Positions 1-11,747 of a DNA stretch of 64,000 bases are shown piece after piece (the stretch's first letter is position 1; each line of letters opens with the position of its first letter). The notes beneath the pieces were generated by a model that saw only the letters and a list, made by a program, of their open reading frames with translations, made no database searches and was not told where the DNA came from. The stretch covers positions 41,690,271-41,754,270 of the forward strand of contig CM064874.1 in NCBI GenBank assembly GCA_032719365.1, given 5' to 3'. Source of the stretch: Prinsepia uniflora. Its lineage: Eukaryota; Streptophyta; Magnoliopsida; Rosales; Rosaceae. Both the position numbers and the translations under genes were made by a program.

Positions 1-1584
1 TCCAGCCCAGTAGATCATTTACTTAGCCCAGCTCAGATTACAGCTCAAGCCCAATTCTTTAGCTGCAGCCTGAGAATCTAGTCCTAGGCACATCGACGAG
101 CACCCCAGCGAAGCCCAATATCGTGCATGTCCAGCCGAAGGTCCCGCATCTGAGTGAGCCCAGCGAAGGCCCCATCGCTCATTCAGCGCCCGTGTATCAA
201 ACAATCACCTCCCATATAAGAGCGTTAGGCGGTGATCCACTTGCTCTCTGTTCAGCTGCAGCCTGCCGTAGCCATCAGTCTTTTCTTAGCCACCTGCCAC
301 CGATCGCCATGCCCTACTGCAACCTGCTCCCAACAGGCCACTCCAACTCCCTTTTTTTCTTCTTCAGATTTTCCAGCATGTTTTCACCTAAAAATCAGCA
401 TAATTTCATAATTTCATCATTTGATTTTATTCTATTTTTTTATTTAATATGTATTTTATTTTTCTTAAATTTTGAGTGGCATTTCCTCTATAAATAGGGA
501 GGTCATTTCATTTTTGAAGGGTCCCTTTTTCTCTCTTTTGTAGTCCTCTTTTGAATTCATTTTTTCTCTTTTGAGATATATTTTGGGACCATTTTTAGCT
601 TCTTGTAGATTTTTCTTCCTAATTCTCTTTTGAATTTTGTATTTAGACTTGTTTTTAGATTTTGTTCTTATATTTTCTTTGACTTCTCCTTGTATACATT
701 TTTATGTTTTCCTTAAGAAAAACCTAAGGCTAGGTAATTCTAAGGTAATTCGAGACCAAATTTCACGTATTTCTTCCTCCATCTTCACAAGTTTCTTGGC
801 GCTGTTCGGTGATTCTTGTGAAAAACCATCTTTTTCTACTTAAATTCTTGTTATTGTTTTGGTTTTACTTATAATTCAATATAAGTGTTGATATTTTCTT
901 TCTAACATTTGTGAAAATGAATACAATCTTCATGTCTTTTACTTTCTAAATTTCATTTACTTCATATGTTTTGGTACTTAAATTTCAATTCAACAATAAG
1001 TGTTGATTCGCTGTTCGGAGAATTTAGAATAGGATTGAAGAGATTTAATGTTTGACCGCTATTCGACGCATTAAATCACAAACTTAAGGTGAATCCTATT
1101 GTAAGTAATAATTCGATGTTTGGTGCATTTATAATATGAAAAATGTATGCATATAATTGAGATGATTAAGGTAGGATTTCGTGATTGGTTCAATATAAGC
1201 ATAATGTTAGAGTGTTGGTAAAAATTGTGTTTGAAGGAAGTCCACTTGTACAAAAGTTAAAGTAGGAGTAGAATTAATTTCATAACTGTTTTTACATGTA
1301 TATTAGTGATTACACTATATTCAAAACTCCCCCATTTTATTCTTTTATTCTTTTAGTCTTTAATTCTTTAATTCTTTAATTCATATATTCTTTATTTCTT
1401 TAATTCATTTATTATTTTATTATTTTATTATTTTTTATTCTTTTTTACTAACCATTATGAATGTTCCCTAATTTCCTCGGTTATGAACGATCTCTATTTA
1501 CCAATACTACATATACACATGGAGGGTTTAAATTGTATATAGTTGAATTAAGTGTTTATTTAAATGCAGAGTCAAAGTGTAACA
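1..1584 (+). repeat. Partial 5' LTR of an Athila-like Ty3/gypsy element
   Basis: Base 1 corresponds to base 5516 of the second LTR (5264-7107), and the two stay collinear to their ends, so about 250 bp of this LTR lies left of the window. It contains a TATA-like CTATAAATA at 488-496, followed by a T-rich stretch. It ends in CA at 1583-1584, just before the primer-binding site. The two LTRs differ by many substitutions and small indels, so the element is old. Short ORFs here are not conserved between the two LTRs and are not genes. Confidence 0.85.
488..496 (+). promoter_or_regulatory. TATA box of the Athila-like LTR
   Basis: CTATAAATA followed by GGGAG lies 1.09 kb before the LTR end. The same motif is at 5994-6002 in the other LTR. 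Conservation between both LTRs supports it as the element's own promoter; the transcription start is not known. Confidence 0.5.
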
Positions 1585-1589
1585 ATTTT

Positions 1590-1607
1590 TGGCGCTGTTG
1601 TTGGCGA
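1590..1607 (+). other. Primer-binding site, tRNA-Asp-like, degenerate
   Basis: TGGCGCTGTTGTTGGCGA starts a few bases after the LTR end. Plant Athila elements typically have TGGCGCCGTTGCCGGGGA here, matching the 3' end of tRNA-Asp. This copy differs from that at several positions, as expected of a decayed element. It fixes the element's orientation as plus. Confidence 0.65.
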
Positions 1608-3323
1608 AATTGAAAATCAGTTTTAATGTGTTAGTATGTATAAAATGTTCATATTACACTTGTTTATAATTTTTATTTTTGTTGATATTATATTTGTTCA
1701 TAATTCTCTAATATACTTGTTTATATTCTTTATATTTGTTCATATTAGATTTGTTCACATTTTTATTTGTTTATTTGTTTATTTTTTTATACATGTATAT
1801 TATACTGTTCATAATTTTTTTTTAACTTGTTTTAGTATAATTGTTCACAGCTGTTCATAATTTTTATGTTTCATAGTTTTCATACATACTTGTTCATAAT
1901 GTTTCTTGTTTAGGATTGTACATATTTGTTCATAACGTTCATATCATACTTGTTCATAATGTTCTTATTATACTTGTTCATAAATTGTATATTATATTTG
2001 TTCATTTTTCTTATTTTTATTCGTTTTTGGAAATTAAAAATAAATTCAAAAATTTTTAAAAAAATAAATTGTTTTAAATAAGTTTGTCATTTTTTTCTTT
2101 ACTTATTTAAAAACAATCGGAAAAAAAATGTGATTTATTTTCAAGTTTAGTTGTCCTTACTTAATTAAATATATATATATATATATATATAATTTCATAA
2201 AAAAATCGTTTTAAAATACAGAAAACATTTTCATGACTTTTATTGTTACAAAAAAAAAAATCAAATTTTTCTTAGTCTTAGTTTTATGTTAGTGTAAATA
2301 TATATTTGTGAATAAACTTGTACATATGTTAGTGTAAATATATTTTTTGAATATCATTACTTGTGCATAAAATCATACTTGTGAATAAATTGTTCATACT
2401 TGTATAAATAGTTCATATGTAAATTGTCATATTATACTTTTTTATATTTGTTCATAAGTGTTTTGTTTTTTCATATAATAGTCTCGGTTATATGTGAATC
2501 ACTTGTATTTTGGAGTTTAGATTTTGATCATTAATGGAATAGGTGAAGTCTCGTTTGTTAACCCTCACCTAAACCTTTCATGGACCTAAGAGGCCATGAG
2601 GTTGAGAGGCGGTGATTGTTAACACTTGAGTTATCTTAGTTCATCTGGAGTAAGAAATTTTCAAGGGTGATGTCTTAGACATGATACGATAGTCATAACG
2701 GGTTTTAGGTCTAAGAAAGGGACATCAATGCAGTTTAAGCCACAACATTTCTTGAAATTAACCCTGCCTCTTATGTTTGTTCTTTCTAACCTGGTCACCT
2801 TTGAACTTGCCCAAACGGTTGAATAAATCTAAGATATTTACCTGTGCCGCACAGACGTAGAAATCTCTATCTAAACTTTGAAGTTATGTGAACCATATAT
2901 ATCTTTGACTTCCCCCAACGTGTAAATATTGTTTCTTATTGCATTTGTAAACTGCATAAGCTCTCTTAGGTTTCATAATGCTCGGATTTCATCCCCGAGC
3001 CCCATAGACGAAGTGAATCTAGGGACGTGAGATCAAAAGTACAGGTCATTCTTTCATGCATCGTCATGTAACTTTTATGCCTTGTGCAAGTTCTAACTGT
3101 TTATCTCTTATGCATTCACACCATTTTTCATGTACATATACCTATGTGTTGCATTAGTTTAGACACTCTTGGAACTTGTGCATTTGCTTGATTTTACCGT
3201 GACTTTACTTTGTGTATTCTAAACTTGTTTATACTTTGTTATTCCTTACCTGTACATATGTTATTTCATACTTGTATATATCATATTACATTCGTTTATA
3301 CCTTCTCTTACATTACTTGTCAT

Positions 3324-3412
3324 GCATCTCTAACTTGCATCTCTAACTTGCATCTCTAACTTGCATCTTTAACTTGCATCTCTAACTTGCATCTCTAACT
3401 TGCATCCTTAAC
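3324..3412 (+). repeat. 14-bp minisatellite (TAACTTGCATCTCT type)
   Basis: About six tandem copies of a 14-bp unit with occasional C/T changes; one more degenerate copy is near 3447. It lies just upstream of the conserved GGGAGGCAACCC hairpin. Confidence 0.85.
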
Positions 3413-5250
3413 AAAAATTTGTATCCTTCACAAACGTGCATTTCTGACATCTCTAACTTGCATCGTGGCCTAGGCTCAATGGACGTTAAACTTCAAGCGC
3501 TTGTTGGGAGGCAACCCAATGTGTTCCTGAGATGTGAAAGAGTCATCAACGCAAATTTGCTATCTTTCAACCCTTCATTCTCTTTTACTTCATTCTCTTT
3601 TACTTTGTTTATTTAATGTTTTTCTTCCTTTATTTTCGTAAATCCTCTTCCTTACTTTGATTCTATGTTTATTTACTTCCTATTTGCCTACATTGAGGAC
3701 TTACAATTTTAATTGTGCTATAAAATTGTTTTATAAAATTTCATGAAAAATAAATTATAAAAAAAAAAAATTCTTGAGTCCTTTCGTTTTAACTTAGTGT
3801 TTTTTATGAGTCTTAGGATACCCTTTAACCTGTCAATAATATAAATGAAGGAAAATGAATATGTTATGGCTTTAAAGATGATCTCTACAACCCGAACTCG
3901 TTTGTTAATATTTTGTGATTGAGTGTTTATGACTTGTACATTATGCATGTTAAACTGATACATAAATGAGCATGTTAAGATAAGTATGAATCATATGAAC
4001 CTTATGTTAGCTTTAAAACTTTATATACATCTTTGATGAGTGATTCATAAGTTCTTTGTTTAAATTGATATACATATGCCTCATAAATGTTTGCCATAAC
4101 TTTTAATGAAATCTAGATTACTAGAACTTATTCTACGTAATTTTCAAAGCTTTCAAGTCAATAAACTCTTTGATTTTGGACATGATTAAGGCATTAGGGT
4201 TAACACCACATATTCAAACATCCATGTTCCCTATTTGTGCGCACAAGTTGCGACCCCTTAGTTTTAACCCCTTTGAGCCTACATTAAGCTTTTCTTTCAT
4301 CACCATGATTATCTAAACACTTGAGCTTAGTATAGACACCCTTGACCCTTGTTCCAAGGACTCGGTTGAAGACATGAAAATGGTGTGAAGAGAAATTGAT
4401 GATGTTTTGAAGACTTTTATATGTATTATATGGATTTACTTAAACTTTATTGTATTATTGGCACATGTTATTACCTTGATATATGAAAAACAAAAACACA
4501 ATGTTTTGAGTCTCTATACAGGTAATAAGGCTTGATTATATAAAGTTCGAGTTAAAACCCTTACATTTGTAAATCCGACACAAAGAATGAATGCAAAGGC
4601 TCAACATGATGAAACTTGGCCTATGCTTGAAGGAATGAATTCTTGATGTTATTGCACTAAGGATGGGAAGCTTTGCTACATTTTGGGAGTCTATTGAGTC
4701 TTGGAACAAATTTGAGCACCACATATCCAATATATTCTTTGCCTATAAATTTAGCCCCATTACAACCTTCATAAAAACCTTATGATCCTTAAGATGATAA
4801 ATTTTGATAAGTTGTGTTTATCACTAGAGTAAGCTTATGGTTTTGGTTCATTTGTGCAAGTATGTTTAATTTTTCTCTTGAGCTATTTGCTTGAGATTTT
4901 GCAAAAGTACTTTATTTATATTATGTTAGCATTTTTTTCTCACATAGTTTGAGTTCAAACACAAACCCTTCAAATTGAGTGAATTTATGAGTGCATATCG
5001 TGGTGAATTGGTTCATACTTGTTTTATTCATGTGGAGCTCCATTTCACCAATGTTTACTCATTATCTTACTCATTAAAACATTTTGTTATCATTTATTAA
5101 CTCTTGAATTCCACATGCTGAAATATTTTTAGTGTAAATCTTTAATGTCATAATCATAATAATGAAATTTTGAGACAAATGGTTAAGGGTTTAGTTGTTT
5201 AAAAATTCCTAGTTTAGTTATAGTATTTTCTAGGGACTAGCAAACTTTAA

Positions 5251-5263
5251 GTGCAGGGGTATT
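5251..5263 (+). other. Polypurine tract of the Athila-like element
   Basis: GTGCAGGGGTATT immediately precedes the LTR start TGATAGG. This resembles the GTGTGGGGGTATT tract usual before Athila-type 3' LTRs, with some decay. Confidence 0.55.
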
Positions 5264-7107
5264 TGATAGGTCTTTAATTAAACTTTACTTTATATCATTT
5301 TATACCTTTTATACTTCCTTTTAATATTAAAATACCAAAAACTTGGAGAAAATAATAAATTTTTTGGAACATTTGCAGAAATAAATAAAACATGGAATTC
5401 TGAACATTTTGGCGAAAGAATCGTCCTAATTGGAATATAACGATGAAATTATGAAAAAAAATTCAGTTGATAGCTACTAAATCCATATTTAATCACCAAC
5501 CCAACTCGCCAGAAATCCAGCCCAGCAGATCATTTGCTAAGCCCAACTCAGATTACAGCTCAAGCCCAATCTATTTAGATGCAGCCCGCGAATCTGGCCC
5601 TAGGCCTAGTGACAAGCAGCCTAGCGAAGCCCAAAATTGCGCTTGTCCAGCCCAAGGTCCCACATCGGAGTGAGCTGAGCAAAGCCCCCATCGGACGTTT
5701 GGCGAACATGTACCGAACGACCACATCTCTGTCAACGTGTCAGGCACCGAACCACCTCTCTCTGTTCAACTGTAGCATGCCGAAGCCATCACTCTCCTCT
5801 TAGCCACCTGTCACCGATCACCATGCCTTACTGCAACCTGCTCCCAACAGCCCACTCCAGCTCCCTTTTTGCAGATTTTCCAGCATGTTTTCACCTAAAA
5901 ATCAGCATCATTTCATCATTTCATCATTTGATTTTATTGTATTTTTTATTTTATTTTAATTTTAGTTTTTTTAGATTTTGAGTGGCACTTCCTCTATAAA
6001 TAGGGAGACCATTTTATTGTTAAAGGGTCCCTTTTACTCTCTTTTTTGTAGTCCTCTTTTGAATTCATTTTTTCTCTCTTTTGAGATATATTTTGGGACC
6101 ATTTTTAGCTTCTTGTAGAATTTTATTCCTAATTCTCTTTTGAATTTTGTCTTTAGACTTGTTTTTAGATTTCGTTCTTATATTTTATTTGACTTCTCTT
6201 TGTACACATTTTTATGATTTCTTTAAAAAAAAACCTAAGGCTAGGTAATTTTAAGGCAATTCGAGAGTTTTTAAAGACCGAATTCCTCATATTTCTTCCT
6301 CCATCATCACAAGTTTCCTGCCGTTGTTCGGTGTTTCTTGTGAAAAACAATCTTTTTTCTACCTAAACTCTTGTTATTGTTTTGGTTTTACTTATAATTC
6401 AATATATGTGTTGATATTTTCTTTCTAACATATGCAAGTATGAATACAATCTCCATGTGTTTTACTTTCTGAATTTCATTTACTTCATATGTTTTAGTAT
6501 TTAAACTTCAATTCAACGCTAAGTGTTGATCCGCTGTTCGGGCATTTAGAATATGATTGAAGAGATTTAATATTTGACCGCTGTTTGACGCAGTAAATCA
6601 CAAATTTAAGGTGAATCATATTGTAAGTAATAATCCGTTGTTTGATGCATTTATAATATGAAACAGGTATGCATGTAATTGAGATGATAAATGTAGGATT
6701 TCGTGATTGGTTCAATATAAGCATAATGTTTGGTAAAAATTGTGTTTGAAGGAAGTCTACTTGTACAAAGGTTAAAGTAGGAGTAGAATTAATTTCATAT
6801 TTTTTTACATGTATTTTGGTGATTACACTTTGTTCAAAACTCCCCCATTTTATTCTTTTATTCTTTTAGTCTTTAATTCTTTTAATTCTTTAATTCTTTT
6901 AATTCATTTAATCTTTATTTCTTTTATCCATTTATTATTTTATTCTTTGATTATTTATTATTCTTTGTCACTAACCATTATGAATGTTCCTTAATTTCCC
7001 CTGTTAAAAACGATACCTATTTACTAATACTACATCTACACAAAAAGGATTTAAATTGCATATACTTGAATTACATGTTTATTTAAATGCGTAGTCAAAA
7101 CGTACCA
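5264..7107 (+). repeat. Complete second LTR of the Athila-like element (1,844 bp)
   Basis: It begins TGATAGG after the polypurine tract, ends CA at 7106-7107, and aligns with 1-1584 from 5516 onward. TATA-like CTATAAATA is at 5994-6002. Unusually, it is followed by a second primer-binding site, so it behaves as a 3' LTR on its left and a 5' LTR on its right. Confidence 0.85.
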
Positions 7108-7304
7108 ATTTTTGGCGCTATTTCCGGGGAATTCACTCAACTATCTCATACGAGTCCAACTCGCCTATCAATGCTCCATTTCAAACCTATGGACTCCTTT
7201 GCTATCCGGACCCACACAAGTCTGACTCTACCAAAGCACTGTATTCAACATCTGACCCCCAATCCAGGGTCAATTCCATCCCAAAGTCTATGTAGAGGTC
7301 TTAC
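7108..7304 (+). mobile_element. Second primer-binding site and leader stub after the LTR
   Basis: TGGCGCTATTTCCGGGGA at 7113-7130 is closer to the tRNA-Asp consensus than the site at 1590. The following 170 bp does not resemble 1608-1780. It may be leader from a tandemly joined element or unrelated sequence. It is cut at 7304 by the next insertion, whose target duplication is CTTAC. Confidence 0.55.
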
Positions 7305-8705
7305 TGTAACGACCCGTCCAGAATTCCATGATTAGATTAGTGATTAATCATGATTAGTGAGGCTAATCCGTGATTAGTAGAGCGAAATCGGACGAACGAT
7401 GCGAAATGACCGTTTTGCCCCTAGTGGTGGCAAAACGTTGACTTTTTAATCGGGCGGTCAAATGGACTTTGACCGATGACCGTGACGTAGTTCGTGACGT
7501 CACGAGTTCATAGACAGGTGGCACGTTCAATTCTGACATTCGGGGAGGAAGTTATGACGTTCGGAAGTTTAGGGGCATTTTGGTAATTTTGGATAAAAGA
7601 GGTCAAAAGTTGACTTTTTGACCAGGAGGTCCGATGGCCGAGGGCCGAAGACCGTTACGTAGATAAGGACGATACGAATTCGTAGACAGGCGGCACGTCG
7701 AATTCGGACGTTCGATGGCGAAGTTACGGTTCACGGAAGTTCCCGATTACTATTCACGACGACACGTTTTACGAGACAAAAAGTGCAGTTTTGTCTCTAG
7801 TGGGCCCAGATATTTAATGGAGGCCCAATGGATGAGTGACACTTGTCACCCATCCACTAGCCAACCTCACCCACTCATGCACCAAACCCATTCACCGTGC
7901 ATCCATTTCTTCCATTTTTCCTCCAGCCATTACCCGATCCCATTTCCAAATCCAACCCAGCCAACCCAACCCCATTTTGGCTAGGACTGAGGACAGAGTG
8001 AAGTGAGGATGGTGAGGACGTGGGGGCCGGCCCAAGACGGCGCCACCGTGCACGGCCGAGGCCAAACCCGAACAGGTAACCCGGTTACCCATTTTCTCCC
8101 TTTTAATTTGATTTTGATGTTATGGTTGCTTTTGGACGATTAGGATGAGTTAGTTAGGTTGCTAGTATGATTTTAGGACGGTTTGGAGGGTGCTTCACGG
8201 CGGAGGAAGCCGTGAGGGTGGTCGGGAAAAACAGGGCCGTGAGACCCTTTAATTTTGGTTAGGATTTAGGAGGTTTTGATTAGTTTGGTTGATTGGGATA
8301 GATTGAAAATGAGAAAATAGGAATTTAGGAATTGGAATGGAGGAAAACGGACGAAAAATGAAGCGTGTAGGGGCCTGGACCGGTCACGCCGGTCCAGTTA
8401 GACCGGAATTGCAGAGAAAACCGGACCGGCCCGGTCGGACCGGTTCGATCGCTGGGAACGACGCACTGTTCACCGGCGCGTGAACCCACGTGCAGGGGCC
8501 TTTGGGCGGCGCATGGCAGCACGTGGTGGGGTTTCTGGGGATGTGTTCAACATACGAAATTATCTATTCGATGTAATGAACATTTTGGGACTGGTTTCGA
8601 GTCGATCGGACACCGTCTCGATATGTTTCGGGGCATCGGAAGGTTTAGGTTCGGGATTAAAAATAGTTAAAAATACGGGAAAATTACGGGGCTTTAGTGA
8701 GGGGT

Positions 8706-8713
8706 TATATAAG
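8706..8713 (+). promoter_or_regulatory. Possible TATA box of the gypsy LTR (copy at 10034-10041)
   Basis: TATATAAG lies about 1.4 kb into the LTR, just before the conserved block with GTGACGGTGATCGGCTC. Other LTRs of the family have a more degenerate AT-rich stretch at the same place. Use as a promoter is inference. Confidence 0.35.
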
Positions 8714-9194
8714 TAGTTAGTAACCCTCTAAATTAATTTGGACAGGTTTGGAAGTCCCGGTGACGGTGATCGGCTCGGGGAGCCGTATGGCACGCGTATC
8801 GAGACGCGGCTTCGGACGGTCTGTGAGTGGACCTTGTTTTCTAAATTGGTGCATGCATAAATGTTATTATATGTTTTAAATACTTATTTGTGATGCCATG
8901 AGTGCATTTGGATGTGTGGTTACGTATAGGCACGTATTTCGAGGTTTCGGCCCTATACGGTGCCTATACGGGGCTATATGTCTTTATTGGTCTAAATGAA
9001 ATGGTTTTGGATTTCCAAATGGATTATGCATATGATTTTATAATGTTGATTTGGATATTTGTGAATTATATGGTTTCGCGTATTTCGAGGTGATTTACGT
9101 GCTTGCACGTAAATCGAGGTTTTCCAGTTTTACACTGATTTTCCGTACTTATGATTTTGGAAATAATTTAATGAAATAATTTTGGATTTGAAAA

Positions 9195-9475
9195 GGTAAT
9201 TTCTCGGACTTGAGGTCCATTTGATTTACGGAATCGGGCCGGAGGCCCAATTGGTTTACGATTCGGACCGAGGGTCCAGTTTCTATGTGAATTCGGGCCT
9301 AGGGCCCAGTTATGTGTTACAAATGGTTTTTATGGTTCATAACGGTTTATGGGAACCGGTATGAACCCTTGAAATGGTTTTTACAGGTCATGACGGGTTA
9401 TGGGAACCGGCATGAACCCTCGAAAAGGATTTTATGGATTATGACGGCTTATGGGGGGCCGGACATGAATCCTGG
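9195..9475 (+). repeat. Hairpin array (GGCC-type and GGTTCATG-type), copy at 10523-10803
   Basis: A run of short inverted repeats. First come 4-5 bp arms around 2-4 nt loops: GGACttgaGGTCC, GGGCCggaGGCCC, GGACCgagGGTCC and GGGCCtaGGGCCC. Then come longer units in which GGTTCAT pairs with ATGAACC and CGGTT pairs with AACCG. The arms change together from unit to unit. The whole array is doubled by the tandem duplication. Confidence 0.75.
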
Positions 9476-11599
9476 AAAAGTTTAAAGAATGATTTCAAAA
9501 GGTTTTTCATATTCCATCCTATATATATGATTGTCTCCTCCGGGGAGGGTCGTTGGCCTGGGTGGACCCCGGAGTAGTCACGGAGCACTGACTGAGTGGA
9601 GTCGCCCCCCAATTGGGTTCCTTACTCTCAGGATGGGCATGGTTCGTTACCTTCAGGGAGGGTCATTGATCTACGGACATTGACCTGGGTGGACATTGAT
9701 CTACTATGCATGCACGCCGGTCCAGTTAGACCGGAATTGCAGAGAAAACCGGACCGGCCCGGTCGGACCGGTTCGATCGCTGGGAACGACGCACTGTTCA
9801 CCGGCGCGTGAACCCACGTGCAGGGGCCTTTGGGCGGCGCATGGCAGCACGTGGTGGGGTTTCTGGGGATGTGTTCAACATACGAAATTATCTATTCGAT
9901 GTAATGAACATTTTGGGACTGGTTTCGAGTCGATCGGACACCGTCTCGATATGTTTCGGGGCATCGGAAGGTTTAGGTTCGGGATTAAAAATAGTTAAAA
10001 ATACGGGAAAATTACGGGGCTTTAGTGAGGGGTTATATAAGTAGTTAGTAACCCTCTAAATTAATTTGGACAGGTTTGGAAGTCCCGGTGACGGTGATCG
10101 GCTCGGGGAGCCGTATGGCACGCGTATCGAGACGCGGCTTCGGACGGTCTGTGAGTGGACCTTGTTTTCTAAATTGGTGCATGCATAAATGTTATTATAT
10201 GTTTTAAATACTTATTTGTGATGCCATGAGTGCATTTGGATGTGTGGTTACGTATAGGCACGTATTTCGAGGTTTCGGCCCTATACGGTGCCTATACGGG
10301 GCTATATGTCTTTATTGGTCTAAATGAAATGGTTTTGGATTTCCAAATGGATTATGCATATGATTTTATAATGTTGATTTGGATATTTGTGAATTATATG
10401 GTTTCGCGTATTTCGAGGTGATTTACGTGCTTGCACGTAAATCGAGGTTTTCCAGTTTTACACTGATTTTCCGTACTTATGATTTTGGAAATAATTTAAT
10501 GAAATAATTTTGGATTTGAAAAGGTAATTTCTCGGACTTGAGGTCCATTTGATTTACGGAATCGGGCCGGAGGCCCAATTGGTTTACGATTCGGACCGAG
10601 GGTCCAGTTTCTATGTGAATTCGGGCCTAGGGCCCAGTTATGTGTTACAAATGGTTTTTATGGTTCATAACGGTTTATGGGAACCGGTATGAACCCTTGA
10701 AATGGTTTTTACAGGTCATGACGGGTTATGGGAACCGGCATGAACCCTCGAAAAGGATTTTATGGATTATGACGGCTTATGGGGGGCCGGACATGAATCC
10801 TGGAAAAGTTTAAAGAATGATTTCAAAAGGTTTTTCATATTCCATCCTATATATATGATTGTCTCCTCCGGGGAGGGTCGTTGGCCTGGGTGGACCCCGG
10901 AGTAGTCACGGAGCACTGACTGAGTGGAGTCGCCCCCCAGTTGGGTTCCTTACTCTCAGGATGGGCATGGTTCGTTACCTTCAGGGAGGGTCATTGATCT
11001 ACGGACATTGACCTGGGTGGACCCTGGAGAGACTTGGGTTTGAGACCCCGGTTAGCACACATGTAGCTTTATTTTACCGTGACAGGTTCTGGATATGAAT
11101 ATATTGGATAAACATGGTTTCAATTGGTTTGGGAAACTGTGTTTTATGATGATAAATGGATTTGGGCTGAGATCCCACACATGTTTACTATGTTCTGGTT
11201 TTCTGTAAATTGGTTTTGGGCAGGAGCCTGTGTGACTTGTATTTACGGAACTTGGGGTTGTGACCCTATTTATGGATGTTTTAACATCTATGATTGGATA
11301 AATGGTTTTACTATGTATGCATGCTTTTTAGTGGAGGGTATAAAGGTCTTTGATGGAAATGTTTTATAAAATCTTTATTTTTGTCCACTCACAGTCTTTC
11401 TGTTTTTAATACCCTTCAGGTTGACATCGGATGTGGACTGTAGCAGGGATCGAGATATCACATGCTTCCTCCGGGTCCTGGCGTACTCTGATAGCCCGGG
11501 AGGGCAAAGGTTGGAAATATCCCTTGTCTGACACTTCGTGTCAGACGGGAGCAGGGTCATCCCACGTTAATCCCGGGGGGATTGAGATGGGTCTTGTCA

Positions 11600-11707
11600 C
11601 TTACATACCCTCGTATCGCGTCTCATCACTGGGTCGTGCACGGGGCTCGTGTTTTGGAGGCATGACATGGACAACACACTCAGTACAACACTGCTTTGAT
11701 ACCATGT
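11600..11707 (-). mobile_element. Primer-binding site and leader stub of a reverse-oriented gypsy element
   Basis: GCTTTGATACCA at 11693-11704 is the reverse complement of the initiator-Met site TGGTATCAGAGC with one change. It abuts the LTR end at 11708. The stub runs left to the solo LTR insertion; the rest of the interior is missing or lies unrecognised at 7131-7304. Confidence 0.6.
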
Positions 11708-11747
11708 TGACAGGACCCATCCCAAAAATACTTTGATAACCGTACAT

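Larger units (their letters stand above)
1585..5263 (+). mobile_element. Non-coding interior of the Athila-like element
   Basis: These 3.7 kb lie between two LTRs and hold no gag or pol homology I can recognise. About 1640-2460 is AT-rich with many degenerate copies of a CTTGTTCATAAT-like word and an (AT)n run near 2169-2191. At 3464-3540 there is a conserved gypsy 3' region with the hairpin TTGGGAGGCAACCCAA (3504-3519), a hallmark of Athila/Tat-type elements downstream of pol. A CATTGAGGAC word at 3690, also common there, follows. The rest to 5263 is AT-rich non-coding sequence. I infer that a deletion removed the coding region, leaving the leader and the 3' non-coding part. Confidence 0.7.
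8386..11022 (+). repeat. Near-identical 1,309-bp tandem duplication inside the solo LTR
   Basis: 8386-9694 equals 9714-11022 at an offset of 1,328 bp. I noticed only one substitution (A at 9612, G at 10940). Between the copies sits a 19-nt filler (9695-9713) whose first ten bases, ATTGATCTAC, repeat 9665-9674. This looks like end joining with templated insertion. The near identity implies a very recent event, or an assembly duplication. Confidence 0.93.
7305..11599 (+). mobile_element. Solo LTR of the dominant gypsy family, TSD CTTAC
   Basis: It starts TGTAACGACCCGTCC and ends GATGGGTCTTGTCA. Perfect 5-bp copies of CTTAC flank it at 7300-7304 and 11600-11604. There is no interior or second LTR, so it is a solo LTR left by LTR-LTR recombination. 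Its 4,295 bp include a 1,328-bp tandem duplication; without that it would be 2,967 bp, the family's usual size. A TATATAAG at 8706-8713 is a possible promoter. ORFs inside (for instance 8480-8716 and its copy 9808-10044) are duplicated LTR sequence, not genes. Confidence 0.92.

Noticed and set aside
8480..10421. Pairs of identical small proteins (78 and 63 codons) that look like paralogous genes
   Set aside because: They are the same LTR sequence present twice because of the 1.3-kb tandem duplication.
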